A stretch of 5,792 bases of DNA from Candidatus Sediminicultor tertius (GCA_003527405.1 DPXH01000014.1:1-5792), one strand, 5' to 3'. Counted from the stretch's first letter, positions 1-5,438 are shown. The notes: generated by a model from the letters alone, not told the origin. Translations and numbers: made by a program.

Positions 1-13
1 GCTCTTCCGATCT
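1..13. other. Illumina adapter remnant at contig end
   Basis: The first 13 bases read GCTCTTCCGATCT, identical to the 3' end of the common Illumina sequencing adapter; the reverse complement AGATCGGAAGAGC is the usual trimming sequence. It lies exactly at the window edge, where an untrimmed adapter would sit on a contig. The minus-strand reading frame of the Asp23-like gene stays open through it by chance and would add the false residues Arg-Ser-Glu-Glu after residue 66. These bases should not be read as genomic. Confidence 0.9.
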
Positions 14-211
14 CTCTACTTTTATAGTACGGTTGGCTTCCTCTATTTCGTTTCCGTTTGTCTCTCCCCTTAACATATCAGTTATCTCTTTTATGATTGA
101 CTTTCTGCTTCCGACCACACCTTTAACATCAGTTAAATTTAAACCAACTATACTTCTGATAGTTTCTGTGGTAATGTTTATTTCTCCCAAATCGGTTTTA
201 ATAGTTTGCAT
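14..211 (-). CDS. Asp23/Gls24 family (DUF322) protein, 3' truncated by contig end
   Basis: An ATG at 209-211 opens a frame that runs off the contig, giving 66 genuine residues (MQTIKTDLGEINITTETI at the start). The pattern of a Gly-Glu-Ile-x-Ile strand, then an Ile/Val-rich helix, then Val-Lys-Gly-Val-Val-Gly near residues 29-34 is typical of the N-terminus of Asp23/Gls24 proteins. These are small, often envelope-associated or stress-linked proteins of Gram-positive-type bacteria, with poorly defined biochemical function. A purine-rich Shine-Dalgarno (AAGGGGTGGGA) lies just upstream of the ATG and supports this start. The gene follows efp at 131 nt in the same direction; in Firmicutes a DUF322 protein (YqhY) lies near efp, accBC and nusB, so the missing sequence may hold nusB-like genes. 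Family length is usually above 100 residues, so roughly the second half is missing. Family assignment is from pattern recognition on a partial protein. Confidence 0.75.
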
Positions 212-231
212 TAATTATCCCACCCCTTTTC

Positions 232-340
232 CGTATCTCGTATCTCGTATCTCGTTAGAAAAAGAATTCTTGAATACTCATTTAATATCCTTAATTATTT
301 GCTTCTTTACGAGATACGATTCACGATTCGCGAGATACGA
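232..340. repeat. CGTATCT 7-mer tandem repeat with inverted counterpart
   Basis: The efp to Asp23-like gap holds a tandem of the 7-mer CGTATCT (three full copies plus CGT, 232-255). About 55 bases on, the block 309-340 contains CGAGATACGA twice (310-319 and 331-340) around a central ACGATTCG. Bases 245-255 (TCGTATCTCGT) and 309-319 (ACGAGATACGA) are an exact 11-bp inverted repeat, so the region can fold into a long-looped hairpin in DNA or RNA. There is no U-tract placed as an intrinsic terminator would need. The loop contains a tiny ATG-to-stop frame (255-281). The unit looks like a low-complexity interspersed element of the genome rather than a gene; its function is unknown. Confidence 0.75.
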
Positions 341-342
341 AT

Positions 343-900
343 TTACTCTCTCTCTATGTATTTCTTCTCCCTGGTGTCTATTTTAATTACATCCCCTTCT
401 TTTACAAACAAGGGGACCTGAATTATTGCTCCGGTTTCTAAAGTTGCCGGTTTAAGCGCACCGGACACGGTATTTCCTTTTACGCCAGGCATAGTTTTAA
501 TAACTTTTAAACTCATAAAATTTGGTAGTTCGGCACCAATCAGTTCACCTTTACAGAATATAATATCAACGTCATTACCTTCTTTTAATAAATCGGTTAT
601 TTCACTTATCTGTTCTTTGAATAGGGAAATTTGCTCATAATTTTCTTTATTCATAAAACAATAACTATTACCATCATTATACAGATATTGCATAGTTTTC
701 CTATCAACTATTGCTTGTTCCATTTTTTCTCCCGCTCTGAAGGTTTTGTCTAAAATAAGCCCGGTTTTTAAATTTTTAAATTTAGTCCTTACAAAAGCTC
801 CGCCCTTACCGGGTTTTACGTGTTGAAAATCCACAATACTGTATATTTCACCATCTAATTCAATAGTTAAGCCTTTTTTAAAATCACTGGTAGAAATCAA
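343..900 (-). CDS. efp: Elongation factor P
   Basis: EF-P binds between the P and E sites of the ribosome and speeds peptide-bond formation at consecutive prolines. The 185-residue product has the standard length and three beta-barrel domains: a KOW-like domain I (about 1-60), an OB domain II (about 65-125) and an OB domain III (about 130-185). The domain I loop reads VKPGKGGAF with Lys32 at the tip, the position that is post-translationally modified in many bacteria; no modification gene is in the window. The stretch KPATLETGAIIQVPLFVKEG (about 151-170) matches the conserved EF-P signature. The start is TTG, not ATG: the protein then begins MISTSDFKKGL, aligning with Bacillus-type EF-P, and an AGAGAGG Shine-Dalgarno lies about 8 nt upstream. 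It follows glyA by 55 nt and is probably cotranscribed with it. No truncation or frameshift is seen. Confidence 0.97.
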   Translation of the reverse strand: MISTSDFKKGLTIELDGEIYSIVDFQHVKPGKGGAFVRTKFKNLKTGLILDKTFRAGEKMEQAIVDRKTMQYLYNDGNSYCFMNKENYEQISLFKEQISEITDLLKEGNDVDIIFCKGELIGAELPNFMSLKVIKTMPGVKGNTVSGALKPATLETGAIIQVPLFVKEGDVIKIDTREKKYIERE

Positions 901-955
901 AATAAAACCTCTCTTTCACTTGAATCTTTCTTTTTGTTTTTTTTCTATATTATTT

Positions 956-2185
956 CTATACAAATTTTTCACAGAAACTTTCTACTTCTTTTCTTACTTC
1001 CTCTTTTATCTTCAGATTTTCTGTGTCGCTCAAGACCCTATCAATCATCCCGGCTATTACTTCCATATCTTTCTCTTTCATTCCCCGGGTAGTCACCGCA
1101 GGAGTACCTATTCTTATTCCGCTGGCAATCCAAGGCTTTTGAGGGTCAAAAGGAATCATATTCTTATTAACAGTAATCCCGGCTTCCTCCAAAGCTTTCT
1201 CTGCCTGCTTTCCGGTAATTCCTTTATTTCTTAAATCTACTAACATTAAATGATTATCAGTTCCACCGGATACTAAATTATAACCTAATTCTATTAATTT
1301 TTTAGCCAGGGTTTTAGCATTTTTAACGATCTGTTTCTGATAGTTCATAAATTCCGGAGTCATTGCTTGCTTAAAACAGACCGCTTTAGCTGCAATAACG
1401 TGCATTAGAGGGCCGCCTTGAATCCCCGGGAAAATAGTTTTATCAACTGCGGGACCATGCTCTTCTTTGCACAAAATTAAGCCGCCTCTCGGTCCCCTTA
1501 AGGTTTTGTGAGTAGTAGTGGTGACAAAATGGCAATGAGGTACGGCACTTTGATGAAGACCTGCTATAATCAATCCAGCGATATGAGCAATGTCTGCCAT
1601 CAAATATGCTCCGACTTCATCGGCAATTGACCTGAATGCCGAGAAATCTATCTCCCGCGGATAGGCACTCGCCCCGGCTATGATTAATTTTGGTTTATTT
1701 TTTATGGCTAAATCTCTTAAATTATCATAATCTATTCTCCCGGTATCTTCCCTCACTCCATAGGGAACAATATTAAAGAATCTACCGGAAAAATTTACCG
1801 GGCTTCCGTGGGTAAGATGGCCTCCATGAGAAAGATTCATCGCTAAAATGGTATCTCCTACTTCTAAAACACTAAAATAGACCGCCATATTTGCCTGTGA
1901 GCCGGAGTGAGGTTGAACATTGGCATGTTCTGCCTTAAATATCTCTTTCGCCCTCTTGATAGCTAAATTTTCTACTACATCGATATATTTACATCCACCG
2001 TAGTATTTCTTGCCGGGATAGCCTTCGGCATACTTATTAGTCAAAACCGAACCTTGGGCTTCCAATACTTCCGGGGAAACAAAGTTTTCCGAAGCAATTA
2101 ATTCTATAGTGTATTTTTGACGTTTTTCTTCATTTTTTATTGCTTCAAATATTTCCGAATCTACTTTCTTTAAATTACTTCTCAT
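956..2185 (-). CDS. glyA: Serine hydroxymethyltransferase
   Basis: This cytosolic, PLP-dependent enzyme converts serine and tetrahydrofolate to glycine and 5,10-methylene-tetrahydrofolate, the main source of one-carbon units. The 409 residues fit the family (about 410-430). Visible landmarks are the N-terminal IELIASENF (27-35), the YAEGYPGKKYYGG substrate-loop region (52-64), SHGGHLTHG (119-127), the PLP-contacting MADIAH (Asp198, His201) and the Schiff-base lysine Lys227 in TTTTHKTLRGPRGG, followed by FPGIQGGP (252-259) and the C-terminal RIGTPAVTTRG. The ATG start is supported by AAGGAGA about 10 nt upstream. In many Firmicutes-like genomes the peptidase gene directly precedes efp; here glyA lies between them. 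The gaps are 75 nt from the peptidase and 55 nt to efp. All catalytic features are intact. Confidence 0.97.
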   Translation of the reverse strand: MRSNLKKVDSEIFEAIKNEEKRQKYTIELIASENFVSPEVLEAQGSVLTNKYAEGYPGKKYYGGCKYIDVVENLAIKRAKEIFKAEHANVQPHSGSQANMAVYFSVLEVGDTILAMNLSHGGHLTHGSPVNFSGRFFNIVPYGVREDTGRIDYDNLRDLAIKNKPKLIIAGASAYPREIDFSAFRSIADEVGAYLMADIAHIAGLIIAGLHQSAVPHCHFVTTTTHKTLRGPRGGLILCKEEHGPAVDKTIFPGIQGGPLMHVIAAKAVCFKQAMTPEFMNYQKQIVKNAKTLAKKLIELGYNLVSGGTDNHLMLVDLRNKGITGKQAEKALEEAGITVNKNMIPFDPQKPWIASGIRIGTPAVTTRGMKEKDMEVIAGMIDRVLSDTENLKIKEEVRKEVESFCEKFV

Positions 2186-2230
2186 AATAATGCTTTCTCC
2201 TTTTAAAATAATTTATTTATCTCTGCCGCT

Positions 2231-2256
2231 GTAGGACAGGCGTCTCGCCTGTCTAC
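2231..2256. repeat. Short GC-rich hairpin repeat after the peptidase gene
   Basis: GTAGGACAGGCG, a TCT loop, then CGCCTGTCTAC form an 11-bp stem with one bulged G. It starts 4 nt past the peptidase stop codon in the direction of transcription and stands out by GC content from its AT-rich surroundings. On the transcribed strand it is not followed by a U-tract, so it does not look like a standard intrinsic terminator. It may be a small dispersed palindromic repeat (REP-like) that stabilises the upstream mRNA end or only partly attenuates read-through into glyA. That it is a multi-copy family is my expectation from its look and cannot be shown here. Confidence 0.75.
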
Positions 2257-2260
2257 TAAT

Positions 2261-3346
2261 TCAAAGATTTAATATTTTTGGAAACCAGGTTAATATTTCA
2301 TAACCTTCTTCAGTCATCAAAACCGAATCTTCAATCCTCACTCCGCCAACTTCGGGTAAATATATTCCGGGTTCAATGGTAATTACCATTCCGGGCAGTA
2401 AAACCGTATCATCACTGAAAGAAACTCTGGGCAGTTCGTGAATATCTAACCCTACTCCATGACCCAAACCATGGCCAAAATATTTTCCGTAACCTTTTTT
2501 TTCAATTATACCCCTTGCTACAGAATCCACTTCTTTACACTTCACACCCGGTTTCAGAAATTCGAGGGCTGCTTTTTGAGCTTCTAATACAATTGAAAAT
2601 ATCTCTTTTTGTTTTTCGTTTTCCTTTCCCATAATTATGGTGCGGGTTATATCGGAATTATAATTCTGATAATTCGCTCCCATATCAATAGTTATAAGCT
2701 CCCCTTCGACAATCTTTTTTTCAGAAGGTTTTCCGTGCGGCAGAGACGATCTTTCTCCGGAAACCACAATTGTTTCAAAAGCTTCCTTTTGGGCACCTTT
2801 TTTTCTCATAGTATAAGCTAACTCAGAAGCAATATCAAGTTCTCTTAGACCCGGTCTTATTATTTCAAAAACATCCTTTAAACTTTCTGTAGTTATCTGG
2901 GCAGCTTTCTTTATTTTAATGATTTCCCCTTTATCTTTTATCATTCTTATCTGTTCGATAATGTTACCGATGGGTAAAAATACTATAGAATCAAAACTGT
3001 CTGAATATTTTTTAAAATCAGCATAACTTAAATCATTGCTTTCAAAGGCAATTTTTTTTATTTTACTTTTTTCCAATATCTTTTTTAATGCTAATACCCG
3101 TGCATTCTTTTTTTTCGGTTCATCAGTTATTATTTTAAAATCGGGGCTTTCTTTTTGAGCTTGTTCGGTATAACGTGAATCAGTCAGCAAATAATTTTTG
3201 CCGCTAACCCCAATCAAAGCAGCTCCTTCCCCATCAAATCCGGATAAGTAATTTAAGTTTTTCAGATTGGTAACTAAGAACCCTTCGATTTCTTTATTTT
3301 CCTTTTTTATTTTATCTCTAAATATATTTAATCTTTCTTTAATCAA
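2261..3346 (-). CDS. pepQ: Xaa-Pro peptidase, M24B family (PepQ/YqhT-like)
   Basis: A cytosolic metallopeptidase of the pita-bread fold that removes residues from the N-terminal side of proline, as a dipeptidase or aminopeptidase. With the TTG start chosen here the product has 361 residues, in the normal range of about 350-370. The N-terminal creatinase-like domain (about 1-125, including TDSRYTEQA) precedes the catalytic domain (about 135-355). All five metal ligands are visible: Asp221 (ITIDMGANY), Asp232 (NSDITRT), His296 (GHGLGHGVG), Glu325 (TIEPGIYLP) and Glu339 (GVRIEDSV); a further conserved His lies in DIHELP. An ATG at 3362-3364 opens the same frame, but its first codons are the Shine-Dalgarno GGAGGAGGG, placed 7 nt before TTG, so TTG is preferred. 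It starts 26 nt after rimO. Dipeptidase versus aminopeptidase specificity cannot be settled from sequence; the symbol is approximate (yqhT is the Bacillus neighbour of efp). Confidence 0.92.
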   Translation of the reverse strand: MIKERLNIFRDKIKKENKEIEGFLVTNLKNLNYLSGFDGEGAALIGVSGKNYLLTDSRYTEQAQKESPDFKIITDEPKKKNARVLALKKILEKSKIKKIAFESNDLSYADFKKYSDSFDSIVFLPIGNIIEQIRMIKDKGEIIKIKKAAQITTESLKDVFEIIRPGLRELDIASELAYTMRKKGAQKEAFETIVVSGERSSLPHGKPSEKKIVEGELITIDMGANYQNYNSDITRTIIMGKENEKQKEIFSIVLEAQKAALEFLKPGVKCKEVDSVARGIIEKKGYGKYFGHGLGHGVGLDIHELPRVSFSDDTVLLPGMVITIEPGIYLPEVGGVRIEDSVLMTEEGYEILTWFPKILNL

Positions 3347-3353
3347 GATAAAT

Positions 3354-3362
3354 CCCTCCTCC
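3354..3362 (-). promoter_or_regulatory. Strong ribosome binding site that fixes the peptidase start at TTG
   Basis: On the minus strand GGAGGAGGG lies exactly 7 nt before a TTG (3344-3346), an ideal spacing. The same bases would be codons 2-4 of a longer frame opening at the ATG at 3362-3364, which has no purine-rich site of its own (upstream bases AACGAAAAAT). The residues gained by the ATG start (MEEGFI) are not typical of the family, whereas the TTG start gives MIKERLNIFRDKI. Confidence 0.8.
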
Positions 3363-3372
3363 ATATTTTTCG

Positions 3373-4713
3373 TTATTTTCTAATCTCTCCTACCAAATCA
3401 TATTCGGAAGCTTCTGTCACTTTTACTTTAATGAGTTTGCCAACTTGAATCTCATCTCCCCTTATTACAACTTTTCCATCTATCTCCGGAGCATCTCCTT
3501 TAGTCCGTCCTATGGCAATTTTCGGCATTCCCGATTGTATTTCATCAACTAACACTTCAACTTCCTTCCCTATATAAGAACTATTTATCTCTTTTGAAAT
3601 CGACTGCTGGGTTAACATTAATTCTTTTAAGCGCTCCTTCTTGATGCGTACAGAAATTTGTTGGGGAAAGTCATAAGCCGGAGTCCCCTCTTCCCGCGAA
3701 AAAATAAATGCCCCCAACCTTTCAAATCGAAATTCTTTTACAAAACTCAATAGTTCTTCAAAGTCCTTATCAGTTTCACCCGGGAATCCCACTATAAAAG
3801 TAGTGCGCAAAGTTAAATTTGGAATTCTATCTCTTAACTTATTAATTAATGAAATAACCTTATTTTTCTCTATAGGCCTATTCATTCTTCTTAGTATTTT
3901 ATCACTTATATGCTGTAAAGGTAAATCCAGATAAGAACATATTTTAGGATAACTGGCTACTACCTCAATTAATTCATCATTATAATGAACAGGATGGGTG
4001 TATAGAAGCCTTATCCATTTTAAATTATTTAATCTTAGGAGTGAAAGTTTTTTCAACAATTCAGCTAATTTATATGCTCCATAGAGGTCGGTACCGTATA
4101 AAGTGGTATCCTGCCCGATTAAAACTATCTCGGAAAGATTTTGTTTTTCGGAAAGCCTTTTTACTTCTTCAATTATATCTTCCATCTTCCTACTGCGATG
4201 ATTTCCTCTAAGTTTAGGTATCAGGCAATAAGAACAATTATTTTGACAGCCTTCAGATATTTTGATATAGGCGTAATGTTGGAGGGTTAAAATAGTTCGA
4301 GAGGTATTATGGTTGTAAAGAAAATTGGGTTTGGGGCTTACTTTATAGATCTGTTCTCCTTGCAAAATATTTTTTATTACTTTATCAATCTCTAATAAAT
4401 CTCCTGTTCCTAAAAACGCATCAACTTCGGGAAGTTCCTGGCTAAGATTGTCATCTTTATATCTCTGAGGAAGGCATCCGGTTACTATTATATGTTTTAT
4501 CTTGCCTTCTTTTTTTAGCTTTACCAGATTAAGAATCTCTTCAATAGATTCTTCTACTGCATCTCTTATGAAACTGCAGGTATTTACAATCACTATATCT
4601 GAATTATCAATCTTCCCGCTTATTTGGTATCCATTTTCTCTTAAGATCCCACAAATTACTTCAGTATCGACAAAGTTTTTAGGACACCCTAAAGACTTAA
4701 TTCCAATTTTCAT
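3373..4713 (-). CDS. rimO: Ribosomal protein S12 methylthiotransferase RimO
   Basis: This radical-SAM enzyme adds a methylthio group to the beta-carbon of a conserved aspartate in ribosomal protein S12 (Asp89 in E. coli numbering), using two [4Fe-4S] clusters. The 446 residues hold the UPF0004 domain (about 1-110) with cluster cysteines Cys10 (SLGCPKN), Cys46 (NTCSFI) and Cys80 (GCLPQRY), a radical-SAM domain (about 143-375) with Cys156, Cys160 and Cys163 in EGCQNNCSYC, and a C-terminal TRAM domain (about 380-446). RimO is favoured over the tRNA enzymes MiaB and MtaB by SLGCPKNFVDTE, GQDTTLYG, YLDLPLQH, FSREEGTPAYDFP and GDAPEIDG. The ATG start places SLGCPKN at the usual distance from the N-terminus, although the only Shine-Dalgarno-like site (AAAGGA) is far away, about 17 nt. 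It is the first gene of the likely rimO-peptidase-glyA-efp run. Its 119-nt upstream gap contains an accessory repeat. Confidence 0.97.
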   Translation of the reverse strand: MKIGIKSLGCPKNFVDTEVICGILRENGYQISGKIDNSDIVIVNTCSFIRDAVEESIEEILNLVKLKKEGKIKHIIVTGCLPQRYKDDNLSQELPEVDAFLGTGDLLEIDKVIKNILQGEQIYKVSPKPNFLYNHNTSRTILTLQHYAYIKISEGCQNNCSYCLIPKLRGNHRSRKMEDIIEEVKRLSEKQNLSEIVLIGQDTTLYGTDLYGAYKLAELLKKLSLLRLNNLKWIRLLYTHPVHYNDELIEVVASYPKICSYLDLPLQHISDKILRRMNRPIEKNKVISLINKLRDRIPNLTLRTTFIVGFPGETDKDFEELLSFVKEFRFERLGAFIFSREEGTPAYDFPQQISVRIKKERLKELMLTQQSISKEINSSYIGKEVEVLVDEIQSGMPKIAIGRTKGDAPEIDGKVVIRGDEIQVGKLIKVKVTEASEYDLVGEIRK

Positions 4714-4790
4714 AATATATGATTTTTTTGTCCTTTCAAAAAATATCTTAAAATACCATTATCTTAATTTATCAAAATAATTAATTTAAA
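4714..4790 (-). promoter_or_regulatory. AT-rich leader of rimO, possible promoter
   Basis: This stretch between the repeat copy and the rimO start is almost entirely A and T. On the minus strand TTGATA is followed 17 nt later by TTTAAG, and GATAAT also occurs between them; either could be part of a sigma-70-type promoter, but none is a strong match and such matches are common in AT-rich sequence. A promoter here would make sense because the upstream four-helix gene appears to be an insertion. Treat as a weak prediction. Confidence 0.25.
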
Positions 4791-4840
4791 CTAAAAACGC
4801 AAAGCGAAAAGCTAAAAACCATAATTCAAAATTCAAAACT
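4791..4840 (-). repeat. AT-rich composite repeat, copy C (inverted)
   Basis: On the plus strand it reads CTAAAAACGCAAAGCG, then AAAAGCTAAAAACC, then ATAATTCAAAATTCAAAACT. It holds the modules CTAAAAAC, GCAAAGCG, AAAACCATAATTC and AATTCAAAACT, also found inverted in copies A and B. Bases 4815-4833 match copy A exactly over 19 bp as an inverted repeat. The end of the repeat overlaps the last codons of the four-helix gene and supplies its TGA stop. The CGCTTTGCG mini-hairpin followed by TTTTT on the minus strand resembles a very weak terminator, but the stem is only 3 bp. Confidence 0.75.
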
Positions 4841-5210
4841 TATTTTTACCTTTAAGAGTTAATATGCTTGAACCTAATATTTTTGCTAATTCTTTAGTTT
4901 CATTTAAAAGATATTCTATCTGGTAGTTATTTATTTTTTTAGCGTCTTTAAGTAAACTAAGCCAATACACACTTTCATTTGCAGATTTAAGAGAATAATT
5001 AAAATATTTAGTGAAATCTTTTTTAGAACTAGAAGCTTGAGCTTCAATGATATTTGCCCCGATAGATGTAGCTGATCTTAATAGCTGTTTAGAAATAATT
5101 TGAGTAGAGTTATCTTTTGATAGATTATCTAAAAATTCTATCATTTTAATGGAATATTGATATGTTCTGTCTTTTAATTTAATTTTATGTTTTGAGTTTT
5201 CATTTTCCAT
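4833..5210 (-). CDS. Four-helix-bundle protein, S23/IVS-encoded family (TIGR02436-like)
   Basis: The 125-residue product matches the small four-helix-bundle family first seen as ORFs inside intervening sequences of bacterial 23S rRNA genes and related to the Avd accessory protein of diversity-generating retroelements. Diagnostic features are QLLRSATSIGANIIEA (42-57), SSKKDFTKYF (61-70) and SLKSANESVYWLSLL (73-87). Helices are predicted near 14-31, 34-58, 63-89 and 95-119, with a basic, Lys-rich surface that would suit nucleic-acid binding; Avd forms a pentamer with a basic pore. Cellular role is unknown. The ATG is supported by GGAAGGAT about 10 nt upstream. The gene is more AT-rich than the rimO-efp block and is bracketed by inverted copies of one repeat, and its stop codon (AAGTTTTGA) is part of the repeat. 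No rRNA, reverse transcriptase or variable repeat is in the window, so neither classical context applies. Confidence 0.9.
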   Translation of the reverse strand: MENENSKHKIKLKDRTYQYSIKMIEFLDNLSKDNSTQIISKQLLRSATSIGANIIEAQASSSKKDFTKYFNYSLKSANESVYWLSLLKDAKKINNYQIEYLLNETKELAKILGSSILTLKGKNKF

Positions 5211-5252
5211 TTAATAAATTATCCTTCCATATATAGCAATATTTTCTTAATT

Positions 5253-5298
5253 TTAAGTTTTGAGCTTTGGTTTTGCGCTTTGCGCTTTTAGTTTTTAT
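5253..5298 (+). repeat. AT-rich composite repeat, copy B
   Basis: TTAAGTTTTGAGCTTTGG, then TTTTGCGCTTTGCGC, then TTTTAGTTTTTA lies upstream of the four-helix gene. It shares AGTTTTGA, the GCGCTTTGCGC small palindrome and TTTTAGTTTTT with the complement of copy C, but lacks the AATTATGG module. Together with copies A and C it shows a mosaic of the same short modules in different order. The rest of this 228-nt gap (5211-5438) holds a Shine-Dalgarno near 5220-5231, a TATATA that could serve as a -10 for the four-helix gene with no good -35, a T-rich tract (5300-5325) and a 7-mer duplication at 5337-5350. I see no gene in the gap. Confidence 0.65.
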
Positions 5299-5336
5299 CT
5301 AATTTTTTTTCATTTTCTTCTCGCATCTAAACTTTA

Positions 5337-5350
5337 TATGCTGTATGCTA
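5337..5350. repeat. 7-mer duplication TATGCTG/TATGCTA
   Basis: Two adjacent near-identical 7-mers lie between repeat copies B and A. Two copies alone could arise by chance, but the unit length is the same as the CGTATCT tandem near efp, and both sit in gaps that also carry inverted repeats. Confidence 0.35.
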
Positions 5351-5380
5351 TTACCCACACTTGTTTCCCATATACCTAAA

Positions 5381-5430
5381 TTTTTAATTTTGAATTATGG
5401 TTTTACGTTTTTAGTTTTTAGCTTTTAGCT
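5381..5430 (+). repeat. AT-rich composite repeat, copy A
   Basis: TTTTTAATTTTGAATTATGG, then TTTTACGTTTTTAGTTTTTAG, then CTTTTAGCT begins 8 nt past the stop of the DUF1232 gene in the direction of transcription. Bases 5386-5404 are the exact 19-bp inverted partner of 4815-4833. Tandem TTTTTAG and CTTTTAGCT words mark it as an internally iterated, low-complexity repeat. It may have replaced the original 3' region of the DUF1232 gene; no terminator is visible there. Confidence 0.7.
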
Positions 5431-5438
5431 ATACTATA

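Larger units (their letters stand above)
4791..5430 (-). mobile_element. Candidate inserted unit: four-helix-bundle gene between inverted repeats
   Basis: One AT-rich composite repeat occurs at 4791-4840 and, in opposite orientation, at 5253-5298 and 5381-5430. Between them lies a single gene for a four-helix-bundle protein of the S23/IVS family. The outer copies share an exact 19-bp inverted match, AAAACCATAATTCAAAATT at 4815-4833 and its complement at 5386-5404. Removing the unit would bring the DUF1232 gene and rimO to within about 90 nt. No transposase is present and I see no target-site duplication, so any movement would depend on outside enzymes, RNA-level processes or recombination between repeats. 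The boundaries are inferred from the repeat ends. Confidence 0.35.

Noticed and set aside
232..340. CRISPR-like array
   Set aside because: The repeat unit is only 7 bp in direct tandem with no spacers, and there are no cas genes.
33..386. Plus-strand open frame of 117 codons across the efp end and contig edge
   Set aside because: It overlaps efp and the Asp23-like gene antisense and reads through the repeats; no family pattern or ribosome site.
901..955. Terminator or promoter in the glyA-efp gap
   Set aside because: An A-rich tract on the transcribed strand with no hairpin and no convincing -35/-10 pair; only the efp ribosome site is supported.
920..1234. Plus-strand open frame antisense to glyA
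   Set aside because: Fully inside the well-supported glyA; Phe/Ser-rich composition typical of an antisense shadow.
2186..2260. Glycine or folate-type riboswitch before glyA
   Set aside because: The 75-nt gap is mostly a simple hairpin repeat plus the ribosome site; too short and lacking any recognised aptamer core.
2609..2821. Plus-strand open frame antisense to the peptidase
   Set aside because: Shadow of the catalytic domain of a clearly recognised gene.
4502..4780. Plus-strand open frame antisense to the rimO start
   Set aside because: Covers the cluster-binding N-terminus of RimO in antisense; no independent support.
4791..4812. Intrinsic terminator after the four-helix gene
   Set aside because: CGCTTTGCG followed by TTTTT gives only a 3-bp stem, too weak to call.
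4833..5210. Diversity-generating retroelement (avd) or true 23S rRNA intervening sequence
   Set aside because: No reverse transcriptase, template/variable repeat pair or rRNA sequence is present; only the protein family is shared.
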